DNA from: an uncultured Methanomassiliicoccaceae archaeon
GTDB taxonomy: Archaea; Thermoplasmatota; Thermoplasmata; Methanomassiliicoccales; Methanomethylophilaceae
DNA length: 5,252 nt
Assembly (NCBI GenBank): GCA_945492685.1
Contig: CALYUZ010000077.1
Location: 1-5,252, forward strand
Direction of reading: 5' to 3'
Part shown: piece after piece, positions 1 to 5,252 of the stretch
Numbering within the stretch: the stretch's first letter is position 1
Layout of the letters: each line of letters begins with the position of its first letter
Program-made: the position numbers and the translations under genes
The notes under the pieces: generated by a model
What the model was told of the DNA's origin: nothing
Seen by the model: the letters and a program-made list of their open reading frames with translations, nothing else
Database searches by the model: none

Positions 1-847
1 GGAGGCGTTGGTCACCATCGTCACCAGGAAGGAGCTCCTCGCAAGGGAGAGGCAGACCGGCATCACAGCCGGACTGGACTCCGGATCCTCCACCACCAAA
101 GCGGTCATCATGGAGAACAACAAGATCATCGGAAAGGCCTGGACGCCTTCCGGAGACGTCGTCGCATCCGCCACCCAGGTGCTCAATGCCGCCATGGAGA
201 TGGCCGGTATCGAGATGAAGCAGATCGAGGCCATCGGAACCACCGGATACGGACGTTTCACCCTCGGTGACCACTTCGGCGCCAAACTGGTGCAGGAGGA
301 GCTCACGGTCAACTCCAAGGGAGCCGTCTGGCTCGCCGACAAGCAGAGGGGAGAGGCCACCATCATCGATATCGGTGGAATGGACAACAAGGCCATCACC
401 GTCAGGGACGGAGTGCCCGACAACTTCACCATGGGAGGTATCTGCGCCGGAGCATCCGGAAGGTTCCTCGAGATGACCAGCAAGAGGCTCAAGATCGAGA
501 TCGGAGAGCTCGGTGCCCTGGCGGACAAGGGTAACTGGAAGAACGCCAAGATGAACTCCTACTGTTCCGTCTTCGGTATCCAGGACCTGGTCACCACCCT
601 CGGAGACGGAAAGAGCTTCGAGGATGTCGCCGCGGCGGCATGTCACTCCGTCGCCGAGCAGGTCTACGAGCAGCAGCTCCAGGAGATCGATGTCAGGCAC
701 CCCATCATCCAGGTCGGCGGAACCTCGCTGATCTCCGGACTGGTCACCGCCATCGGGGACGTCCTCGGAGAGAGGCCCATCGTCCCGCCGGACTCCCAGT
801 ACATCGGTGCGGTCGGCGGTGCGCTCCTGAGCTCCGGATTCCTGTGA
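1..847 (+). CDS. mmp15: Methanogenesis marker protein 15 (HgdC/BadF-type Fe-S ATPase), 5' partial
   Basis: This is the C-terminal part of a BadF/BadG/BcrA/BcrD-family ATPase matching methanogenesis marker 15. The frame is open to the left edge (first full codon at base 2). I recall the family as about 400 residues, so an N-terminal portion is probably missing. The TTG at 8 is not a convincing start, because the GGAGG in front of it is only a few bases away. Counting that TTG codon as 1, the visible motifs are: the ASKHA phosphate loop DSGSSTTK (24-31), GTTGYGR (77-83), [10 protein letters not shown] (121-130), [11 protein letters not shown] (from Cys146), YCSVFG (Cys186) and the adenosine-side VGGTS and IGAVGGAL near the end. 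Cys146 and Cys186 match the two cysteines that hold a [4Fe-4S] cluster between subunits in the 2-hydroxyacyl-CoA dehydratase activator. The inferred role is cytoplasmic, ATP-driven low-potential electron transfer or cluster handling linked to methanogenesis; the true function is not established. Its stop (TGA) lies 9 bases before mmp17, indicating co-transcription. Confidence 0.9.
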   Translation, partial: EALVTIVTRKELLARERQTGITAGLDSGSSTTKAVIMENNKIIGKAWTPSGDVVASATQVLNAAMEMAGIEMKQIEAIGTTGYGRFTLGDHFGAKLVQEELTVNSKGAVWLADKQRGEATIIDIGGMDNKAITVRDGVPDNFTMGGICAGASGRFLEMTSKRLKIEIGELGALADKGNWKNAKMNSYCSVFGIQDLVTTLGDGKSFEDVAAAACHSVAEQVYEQQLQEIDVRHPIIQVGGTSLISGLVTAIGDVLGERPIVPPDSQYIGAVGGALLSSGFL

Positions 848-856
848 GGGATTCCA

Positions 857-1417
857 ATGGACATAGAGGTAATAGGAGACGACCCCTTCGGGAGCGAGGC
901 ATACTCCAAGCTCTTCGATGAGATCATGAGCGATCTCAACAAGGCTGTCCTGATCGACAAGGTCAAGCTCCTGCTGAACCCGAAGACGCCCCTGTTCGTC
1001 TTCTCCATCGTCCTCAGGGCCGAGCCCGGGAAGAAGACCATCCCGGACGTCTCCACCGTCAGGATGGAGACCGAGGGTGTTCACGTCACGATCACCCAGG
1101 AGCGCTACGCTCCCGACATCCTCGCCGCACTCTGGAAGAGGTACGGGAGGAACAACGTCTACCAGCAGACCCGTTTCGACCTCGATGTGAAGGGAGCTAC
1201 GGAGGCTGAGCTGGCAGAGATGGTCGTGTCTTCCGGAGAGGAGGACAAGAGGGAGATCATGGGAGCCATCTGGAGGACCATGCCCGAGGGCATCAAGAAC
1301 CGCCGCACCCTGATGGACGGAAACGTCATCACCGTCGTGGCGACGGAGGAGGTCCTCCTCCCCGAGATGCTCGCCAAGGGCCGTGAGATCCACGCTTCGA
1401 TGGGAGGTGCAGCCTGA
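857..1417 (+). CDS. mmp17: Methanogenesis marker protein 17 (MCR activation complex subunit)
   Basis: This 186-residue protein matches methanogenesis marker 17 (DUF2113 type) in length, in sequence character and in its place between mmp15 and mmp7. From memory of published work on Methanococcus maripaludis, Mmp17 co-purifies with McrC, Mmp7, Mmp3 and the A2 ATPase in the complex that reduces nickel in F430 of methyl-coenzyme M reductase to the active Ni(I) state. The sequence has a hydrophobic beta-strand-like stretch (LFVFSIVL, about 46-53), an aromatic-rich centre (RYAPDILAALWKRYG, about 84-98) and a second strand near the C-terminus (GNVITVVATEE). It contains no cysteine at all, so it cannot supply thiolate ligands to a metal cluster; a structural or docking role is likelier. 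The start is ATG at 857, with TGAGGG (845-850) as a modest ribosome site overlapping the mmp15 stop, which suggests translational coupling. There is no signal peptide or membrane segment. Confidence 0.9.
   Translation: MDIEVIGDDPFGSEAYSKLFDEIMSDLNKAVLIDKVKLLLNPKTPLFVFSIVLRAEPGKKTIPDVSTVRMETEGVHVTITQERYAPDILAALWKRYGRNNVYQQTRFDLDVKGATEAELAEMVVSSGEEDKREIMGAIWRTMPEGIKNRRTLMDGNVITVVATEEVLLPEMLAKGREIHASMGGAA
1402..1409 (+). promoter_or_regulatory. Strong Shine-Dalgarno site for mmp7
   Basis: GGGAGGTG lies inside the last codons of mmp17 and ends 7 bases before the mmp7 ATG. It is nearly fully complementary to the archaeal 16S rRNA 3' end. It fixes the mmp7 start at 1417, even though that start overlaps the mmp17 stop codon. 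Confidence 0.75.
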
Positions 1418-2346
1418 TGTTCGAGGTCATGATGTACGACGGAGGAGTCTACCGCTCCGAGGAGCTCTTCGAGATGATCGAGGATGTCGGAGGCGTCGTG
1501 CTCCAGAAGAACAGGAGCTCCCAGATGCTCACCGTCATCATGTCTGTTCCCGGAGAGGACAAGGAGGCCATCTCCAAGCTGTGCAACGACATCGGAGGAG
1601 TGGTCAAGGAGGTCCCCCTTGCGGGAACCGAGATTGCCGTCGTCGGACCCACCCTGGGAAGGCACCACATGCCCCACCCCATCTGCGACATCGCGGAGGA
1701 GCTGAGGCGCTACGGTTCCATCACCGTGGTCATGGGAATGGCCAGGGGAAGGGGAAAGGCCACCGCGCAGATGTCGAGGACCGAGAGGGAGATCGTGGAC
1801 GAGTACGATGCCGCCATCTTCGTAATGGGTAACTTCAAGTCCTGTGTCGAGACCAAGGCCGAGCTCATCCGTGATGTGCACGTCCCCACAGTCCTGGTAT
1901 CCGGACCCAAGCCCGAGGGAGTGGACGACTGCTGCGAGGCCATCGTCTCAGGCGTCGGACGCAAGGCATCCAGGATGAGGACGCCTCCCGAGAGGGCCAA
2001 GCTCGAGGAGATCGCCGATACCCTGGAAGCAGTGCTCAGGGACAAGAAGAGGAGCCTCGAGGAGGATCCCCTGTTCGTCCACCCTGCCGAGGTCAAGACC
2101 ATCCTCGAGAATTACGAGCCGATCAACATGTGCCTCAGGCCCGCACCCATGGTCCTGCACCTGGACGGACTGAGGATCAAGATCCCCTACTCCGAGCACC
2201 GCGAGTATCTGGAGAACGTCATGGTCTACGGGCGCAGGCTCGGGGACGTGGCGGACATCTTCCCGTCCAAGATCGACGACAGCAGTATCATCGTCAGGAT
2301 CAAGACCCGCTCGCAGGTCGAGGACGAGGACAAGGCCAGACAATGA
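1417..2346 (+). CDS. mmp7: Methanogenesis marker protein 7 (MCR activation complex subunit)
   Basis: This complete 309-residue protein matches methanogenesis marker 7, a family of about 300 residues. Known of the family: in Methanococcus maripaludis Mmp7 is part of the ATP-dependent McrC-Mmp3-Mmp7-Mmp17-A2 complex that reductively activates methyl-coenzyme M reductase, a complex reported to carry nitrogenase-precursor-like iron-sulfur clusters. Visible here: six cysteines (56, 90, 143, 172, 173, 239), a distinctive GRHHMPHPIC block (81-90) before a helix, a glycine/arginine-rich MARGRGKA segment (108-115), GNFKSC (138-143), a paired Cys172-Cys173, and a basic/acidic helical stretch at about 191-216. 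The C-terminal third begins around Asn237-Met-Cys. Cys and His residues in these blocks are candidate cluster ligands; which ones actually bind cannot be read from the sequence. The ATG overlaps the mmp17 stop by one base (TGATG). The stop overlaps the next gene by four bases (ATGA), so all of these are likely translated in a coupled way. Confidence 0.92.
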   Translation: MFEVMMYDGGVYRSEELFEMIEDVGGVVLQKNRSSQMLTVIMSVPGEDKEAISKLCNDIGGVVKEVPLAGTEIAVVGPTLGRHHMPHPICDIAEELRRYGSITVVMGMARGRGKATAQMSRTEREIVDEYDAAIFVMGNFKSCVETKAELIRDVHVPTVLVSGPKPEGVDDCCEAIVSGVGRKASRMRTPPERAKLEEIADTLEAVLRDKKRSLEEDPLFVHPAEVKTILENYEPINMCLRPAPMVLHLDGLRIKIPYSEHREYLENVMVYGRRLGDVADIFPSKIDDSSIIVRIKTRSQVEDEDKARQ

Positions 2347-2771
2347 AACGCATGGGCACGTATGTGCTCATCATCACCCTGGGTTCCGACCTCACCACCG
2401 AGGTCGGTGCCCTGGGCACCTTATCTTTTCCAGCCGGCACCTATCTCTACGCCGGCAGTGCGTTGGGAGGACTCGATCAGAGGGTCTCCCGCCACATCCG
2501 TCACGAGAAGACGGTGAAATGGCACATCGACCGTCTCACCGTCGCGGCGGATTCCGTCGTCGCATACGAATCCTATCCGGATTACATCCCCGAGTGCGAG
2601 CTCGCTTCCATCGCAGAGGAATGCGGGATGATCCCCTTTGTCGACGGCTTCGGATGCTCCGACTGCTCCTGTATTACCCATCTCCTGAGGGTCACCGAAG
2701 GTTCATTGGACCTCTTGATAGAACGTGCGCACCTGGAACCGTTCCGGGACCGTCGTAATGAGATTAAATGA
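2343..2771 (+). CDS. DUF123 / GIY-YIG (Uri-type) nuclease-family protein
   Basis: This 142-residue protein belongs to DUF123, a GIY-YIG-related family seen alone or fused to endonuclease III in archaea. The hallmarks appear in order: GTYVL (5-9, the GIY position), a Gly-rich loop GTYLYAGSALGG (32-43, the YIG position), Arg47 and R50-H51 in the following helix, KWHIDRL (59-65), ECELA (84-88, with an acidic residue as candidate metal ligand) and GFGCSDCSCITHLL (102-115). Length and motifs suggest a complete, intact domain. The likely activity is a metal-dependent DNA endonuclease or DNA-repair-associated function, but no member of this stand-alone type has a substrate I can state with confidence. 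The start is ATG at 2343, inside the mmp7 stop (ATGA); a second in-frame ATG at 2352 is an alternative that would remove three residues. The upstream GAGGA (2326-2330) is weak and distant, so re-initiation from mmp7 translation is likely. The functional link to MCR activation is unclear. Confidence 0.88.
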   Translation: MKRMGTYVLIITLGSDLTTEVGALGTLSFPAGTYLYAGSALGGLDQRVSRHIRHEKTVKWHIDRLTVAADSVVAYESYPDYIPECELASIAEECGMIPFVDGFGCSDCSCITHLLRVTEGSLDLLIERAHLEPFRDRRNEIK

Positions 2772-2779
2772 GATAATCT
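2761..2779 (+). terminator. Weak AT-rich inverted repeat at operon end
   Basis: AGATTA (2761-2766) and TAATCT (2774-2779) form a perfect 6-bp inverted repeat with a 7-base loop spanning the TGA stop, followed by a short pyrimidine run (CTTCCT). The stem is weak and there is no long T tract, so this is only a possible 3'-end signal of the mmp operon. Confidence 0.2.
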
Positions 2780-2796
2780 TCCTGAGACGGCTAACC

Positions 2797-2803
2797 TTTA
2801 ATA
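2797..2803 (+). promoter_or_regulatory. Putative archaeal TATA box for the flavoprotein gene
   Basis: TTTAATA is the only AT-rich heptamer resembling a TATA box in the 92-base intergenic stretch (2772-2863), and it stands out in otherwise GC-rich DNA. It lies 67 bases upstream of the ATG at 2864. At normal archaeal spacing, transcription would start near 2823-2830, giving a leader of about 35-40 bases that contains the Shine-Dalgarno site. This indicates separate transcription from the mmp operon. Confidence 0.5.
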
Positions 2804-2809
2804 CGCACG

Positions 2810-2817
2810 CACGCGTG
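2810..2817. promoter_or_regulatory. 8-bp palindrome between TATA box and predicted start site
   Basis: CACGCGTG is a perfect palindrome starting 7 bases after the TATA-like element, where archaeal repressors commonly block initiation. It overlaps a short GCAC/CGCACG-rich run. Eight bases in GC-rich DNA can arise by chance, so operator function is speculative. Confidence 0.2.
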
Positions 2818-2849
2818 GGACGGTCCAGATAGCACCGCCCCTAGAGGAC

Positions 2850-2855
2850 GGGAGG
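2850..2855 (+). promoter_or_regulatory. Shine-Dalgarno site of the tandem flavoprotein gene
   Basis: GGGAGG lies 8 bases before the ATG at 2864. It supports that start over the later in-frame ATG at 2888 (residue 9), which has no comparable site in front of it. Confidence 0.65.
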
Positions 2856-2863
2856 CATCAATC

Positions 2864-5252
2864 ATGAAATCGATCAACGCACCCAACATGACCGAGGAGG
2901 TCTTCGAGAAGATCTTCGGACTGGTCAAACACTCCGAGCAGGACGGAAAGATCGTCGTCACCCCCGCCAACGCCGAGGAGCTCTCCAAGGTCACCGCAGT
3001 CGTCATGGCCAACGGAGGAGCAATCATGCCCCTCTCCATGAAGAGCAACCACTACGACCCCGATGTGTACGTGGACATGTCCGAGATGGCATCCATCATC
3101 GAGATCGACACCATCGCCATGACCGTAAGGGTCCAGGCCGGATGCAAGATCTCCACCCTCATCGACGCCGTCGCCGCAGAGGGATTCACCCTCGGAGTCA
3201 TCCCCGCCGGAGAGGACACCACCGTCGAGCAGTGGGCATACAAGGAGGAGGCCGGAATCGGATCCTACAAGTACGGAACCGTCAAGGACAGCGTCTACAA
3301 CATCCGCGCTGTCGCCAACGATGGAAGCATCCTGACCACCGGATACGACAAGATCGGATACTACATGTCCGCCTACAACCTGATCCAGACCCTTGCAGCC
3401 TCCAATGCAAGGCTCGCTCTGATCACCGAGGTCACCTTCAAGCTCCACCCCGCAGGAGTAACCAAGGCCGTCACCTACAACGTCACAGACGCCGCCATGC
3501 TCCAGGCAGCATACACCAAGATCGTCCAGGAGCCCTCCGTCAAGCCCCTCCACATCTCCTTCGCCGGAACCAAGACCGTCCTGGCATTCCAGGGAGCAGA
3601 GGAGTTCGTCGACCTCGACATCGAGATGGTCGACGCCATCATGGCCGATGTCGGAGCCACCAAGGGAGACGACGGAGAGGAGTGCTGGGCAGGAATCCGC
3701 GGATGCGACTGCGTGAACCCCAACCTCAACACATATTATGTTCCCCTCAAGAACCTCGCAGCGTTCATCGATGCGGCCAAGGGAATCGCCGACTTCCAGT
3801 TCAGGGGTAACGTCCCCGACCGCAGCACCGTCGCAGTCAAGCTGACCGGTGAGGTCGACGAGGGCAAGTTCTCCGACGCAGCCGACAAGGCAGAGGAACT
3901 CGGAGGAAGGTCCACCGTCAGGTGCCCCAGCACATACCGCAACGAGGGTGCAAGCGAACTCATCAGGAGGATCGACAACGCATTCCTCGGAGCAGAGGTC
4001 GAGGAGCCCAAGAATCTGAGCCGTGTCGTCACCCCCGAGATCATCGAGGAGATCAAGGCCGCCATCGGTGCCAAGAACGTCAACGTCAACGCCATGGACA
4101 GGATCATCTACAGCCACGACCTTGCACCCCTCCCCAAGGAGGCCGGAATTGCGTTTAAGAACGTCCCCGACGTCATCGCCAGGGTCGAGAACGTCCAGCA
4201 GATCTCCGCAGTCATGGCCATCGCATACAAGCACGGTATCCCCGTGGTTCCCAGGGGTAACGCCTCTTGGGGTCTGGGCGGATGCATGCCCACCAACGCA
4301 GGTATCGTCCTCGACATGACCTCCAAGATGAAGAACGTCCTCGAGATCAACACCGAGGAGCTCTACGTCAAGTGTCAGGCCGGAATCACCTGGAAGAACC
4401 TGCTCGACGCCGTCATGAAGAAGGGATACATCATCGGATCCTACCCCTCCAGTTTCCCCTCTGGAACAGTCGGAGCATGGATCTCCACCAACGGAATGGG
4501 AATCGGTTCCTACAAGTACGGATCCGCAAAGGACAACATCCTCAACTCCGAGATCGTCCTCGACGACGGAACCATCGTGGTCACCGGATACGACGGACTC
4601 GGATCCTACAGGTCCATGTACAACCTGAACCAGTTCGTCGCCGGAGCCGAGGGAACCCTCGCAGCCGTCGGAACCGTCACCTTCAGGATCTACCCCATGG
4701 GAGAGGTCAGGTGCCTCGCCTACGAGTTCGATGAGCTCAAGCAGATGGACGGACCCATCCAGGATGTCGTCAACCATGCATCCGTCAGGCCCCTGCACAT
4801 CGCCTGGTCCGACCACCTCCACTTCGAGAACCAGAGGCGCGCCGGTGTTCATGCACCCGATGTGACCAACCTGTGGCTCGTCACCCTCCAGGGAGACGCC
4901 AAGCACAACGACCTCGAGGAGGCCGCTGTCGATGCCATGGCCGAGAAGTACGGCGGAAGGAAGATCGCATCCGAGATCGCGGAGCACGAGTGGGAGGAGA
5001 GATGCTACGAGTTCAGGGCAAGGAAGCTCGGAGTCGGAGAGATCCCCGGAGAGGTCATCGTTCCTGTACACGACTGGGGAACCTTCACCGATGAGTGCTA
5101 CGATGGATTCGAGGCTATGAAGATGGAGGCCGGAGGAATCATCGGAGTCATGGTCGACAGGTCCACTACCCTGTTCATGCCCTACTACTTCAAGGACGAC
5201 GAGCTCCTGACCGGAATGCTCGCATTCGGATTCAACTTCTACCTCGGAGACA
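2864..5252 (+). CDS. Tandem GlcD-like FAD-linked oxidase (two PCMH-type modules), 3' partial
   Basis: The frame is open from ATG 2864 to the right edge: 796 residues without a stop. It reads as two fused GlcD/FAD_binding_4 units (vanillyl-alcohol oxidase, or PCMH, superfamily), the group that includes glycolate oxidase GlcD and D-lactate dehydrogenase. Unit 1 covers residues 1 to about 385 and unit 2 from about 388 on. Unit 2 has recognisable FAD loops: PRGNASWGLGG (463-473), SGTVGAWISTNG (533-544) and AGAEGTL (593-599), then a C-terminal cap starting near SVRPLHI (640-646). Unit 1 repeats the pattern at a constant offset of 415 residues but with degraded loops. A single GlcD is about 460 residues, so roughly 50 or more residues are probably missing at the C-terminus. 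The enzyme is probably cytoplasmic (no signal peptide or transmembrane segment) and would oxidise a 2-hydroxyacid or pass electrons from a flavin; the substrate is unknown. Archaeal GlcD homologues often pair with an HdrD-like iron-sulfur protein, which could lie downstream off-window. Promoter and Shine-Dalgarno signals indicate its own transcript. Confidence 0.88.
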   Translation, partial: MKSINAPNMTEEVFEKIFGLVKHSEQDGKIVVTPANAEELSKVTAVVMANGGAIMPLSMKSNHYDPDVYVDMSEMASIIEIDTIAMTVRVQAGCKISTLIDAVAAEGFTLGVIPAGEDTTVEQWAYKEEAGIGSYKYGTVKDSVYNIRAVANDGSILTTGYDKIGYYMSAYNLIQTLAASNARLALITEVTFKLHPAGVTKAVTYNVTDAAMLQAAYTKIVQEPSVKPLHISFAGTKTVLAFQGAEEFVDLDIEMVDAIMADVGATKGDDGEECWAGIRGCDCVNPNLNTYYVPLKNLAAFIDAAKGIADFQFRGNVPDRSTVAVKLTGEVDEGKFSDAADKAEELGGRSTVRCPSTYRNEGASELIRRIDNAFLGAEVEEPKNLSRVVTPEIIEEIKAAIGAKNVNVNAMDRIIYSHDLAPLPKEAGIAFKNVPDVIARVENVQQISAVMAIAYKHGIPVVPRGNASWGLGGCMPTNAGIVLDMTSKMKNVLEINTEELYVKCQAGITWKNLLDAVMKKGYIIGSYPSSFPSGTVGAWISTNGMGIGSYKYGSAKDNILNSEIVLDDGTIVVTGYDGLGSYRSMYNLNQFVAGAEGTLAAVGTVTFRIYPMGEVRCLAYEFDELKQMDGPIQDVVNHASVRPLHIAWSDHLHFENQRRAGVHAPDVTNLWLVTLQGDAKHNDLEEAAVDAMAEKYGGRKIASEIAEHEWEERCYEFRARKLGVGEIPGEVIVPVHDWGTFTDECYDGFEAMKMEAGGIIGVMVDRSTTLFMPYYFKDDELLTGMLAFGFNFYLGD
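2951..3457 (+). repeat. FAD-domain copy 1 of the internal duplication (degenerate)
   Basis: Residues about 30-198 of the flavoprotein align with residues about 435-613. Shared blocks include TV..W (120-124), GIGSYKYG (131-138), GYD..G.Y.S.YNL.Q (from 160) and VTF..P.G (190-198). The duplication continues into the cap domain (SVKPLHI, 225-231). At DNA level, 3254-3277 matches 4499-4522 at 23 of 24 positions. The flavin-loop glycines and the EGT motif are replaced in this copy. Confidence 0.8.
4166..4702 (+). repeat. FAD-domain copy 2 of the internal duplication (canonical loops)
   Basis: Residues about 435-613 form the second module, with Gly-rich pyrophosphate loops and the EGT motif (596-598) that the FAD_binding_4 family uses to hold FAD. 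The offset from copy 1 is a constant 415 residues (1245 bases) from the TV..W block through SVRPLHI. This is the copy likely to bind the cofactor. Confidence 0.8.

Noticed and set aside
8..10. TTG at 8 as the true start of mmp15
   Set aside because: The frame is open to the left edge, the GGAGG at 1-5 is too close to act as a Shine-Dalgarno site for it, and the family is longer at the N-terminus, so the gene most likely begins upstream of the window.
1159..1881. A 240-codon minus-strand frame crossing the mmp17/mmp7 junction
   Set aside because: It spans two well-supported plus-strand genes, has a His/Asp/Gly/Leu-rich composition typical of antisense shadows, and shows no recognisable motif.
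2130..2342. An N-terminal extension of the DUF123 protein back to an ATG at 2130
   Set aside because: The extra 71 residues read out of frame through mmp7, are Arg/Gly/Gln-rich and unlike the family, which begins just before GTYVL. The ATGA overlap start at 2343 fits better.
2821..2850. A possible hairpin or riboswitch in the leader of the flavoprotein gene
   Set aside because: Only a 4-bp GTCC/GGAC pairing is visible, and the leader of about 40 bases is too short and unstructured for a known riboswitch class.
3142..3810. A 222-codon plus-strand frame inside the flavoprotein gene
   Set aside because: Its product is Arg/His/Gln-rich with no domain, as expected for an out-of-frame reading of GC-rich coding DNA, and the +2 frame is clearly the coding one.
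2858..5071. A 737-codon open frame on the minus strand covering nearly the whole flavoprotein gene
   Set aside because: It is codon-aligned antisense to the real gene, so its stop codons would correspond to sense TTA, CTA and TCA, which this biased gene avoids. The product is a low-complexity Asp/Gly/Leu/Val-rich chain with no family features, while the plus strand has clear FAD-oxidase motifs, a promoter and a ribosome site.

Overview
The window is archaeal and comes from a methanogen. It carries three consecutive methanogenesis-marker genes (mmp15, mmp17, mmp7), families found essentially only in methane-metabolising archaea. Base composition is GC-rich. Codon choice is strongly skewed: AGG for Arg, GGA for Gly, and ATC, GTC and AAG preferred, with TTA, CTA and TCA almost absent. 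All four visible stop codons are TGA. Together with the duplicated GlcD-like flavoprotein, this points to a Thermoplasmata-type methanogen such as Methanomassiliicoccales. That placement is an inference from style, not proof.

Bases 1-2771 form one tightly packed plus-strand operon. It starts inside mmp15, an HgdC-like ATPase whose two iron-sulfur cysteines are visible and whose 5' end is off-window. A 9-base gap leads to mmp17. mmp17 overlaps mmp7 by one base (TGATG). mmp7 overlaps a small GIY-YIG/DUF123 nuclease-like gene by four bases (ATGA). Mmp7 and Mmp17 are subunits of the ATP-driven complex that reductively activates methyl-coenzyme M reductase (MCR). The first three genes therefore look like an MCR-activation or electron-delivery module, with a nuclease-family gene riding along.

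Bases 2772-2863 are a short intergenic region. It has a weak AT-rich inverted repeat at the operon end, a plausible TATA box (2797-2803), an 8-bp palindrome CACGCGTG just downstream, and a clear Shine-Dalgarno sequence. From 2864 to the right edge one long plus-strand gene stays open (796 codons, no stop). It encodes two head-to-tail GlcD-like FAD-linked oxidase units about 415 residues apart. The second unit keeps the FAD-binding loops; the first has lost the key residues of all three while keeping the fold-level repeat. This is the most unusual feature of the window.

No minus-strand genes, RNA genes, mobile elements or CRISPR arrays are supported. The very long antisense frame over the flavoprotein gene is a codon-bias shadow.
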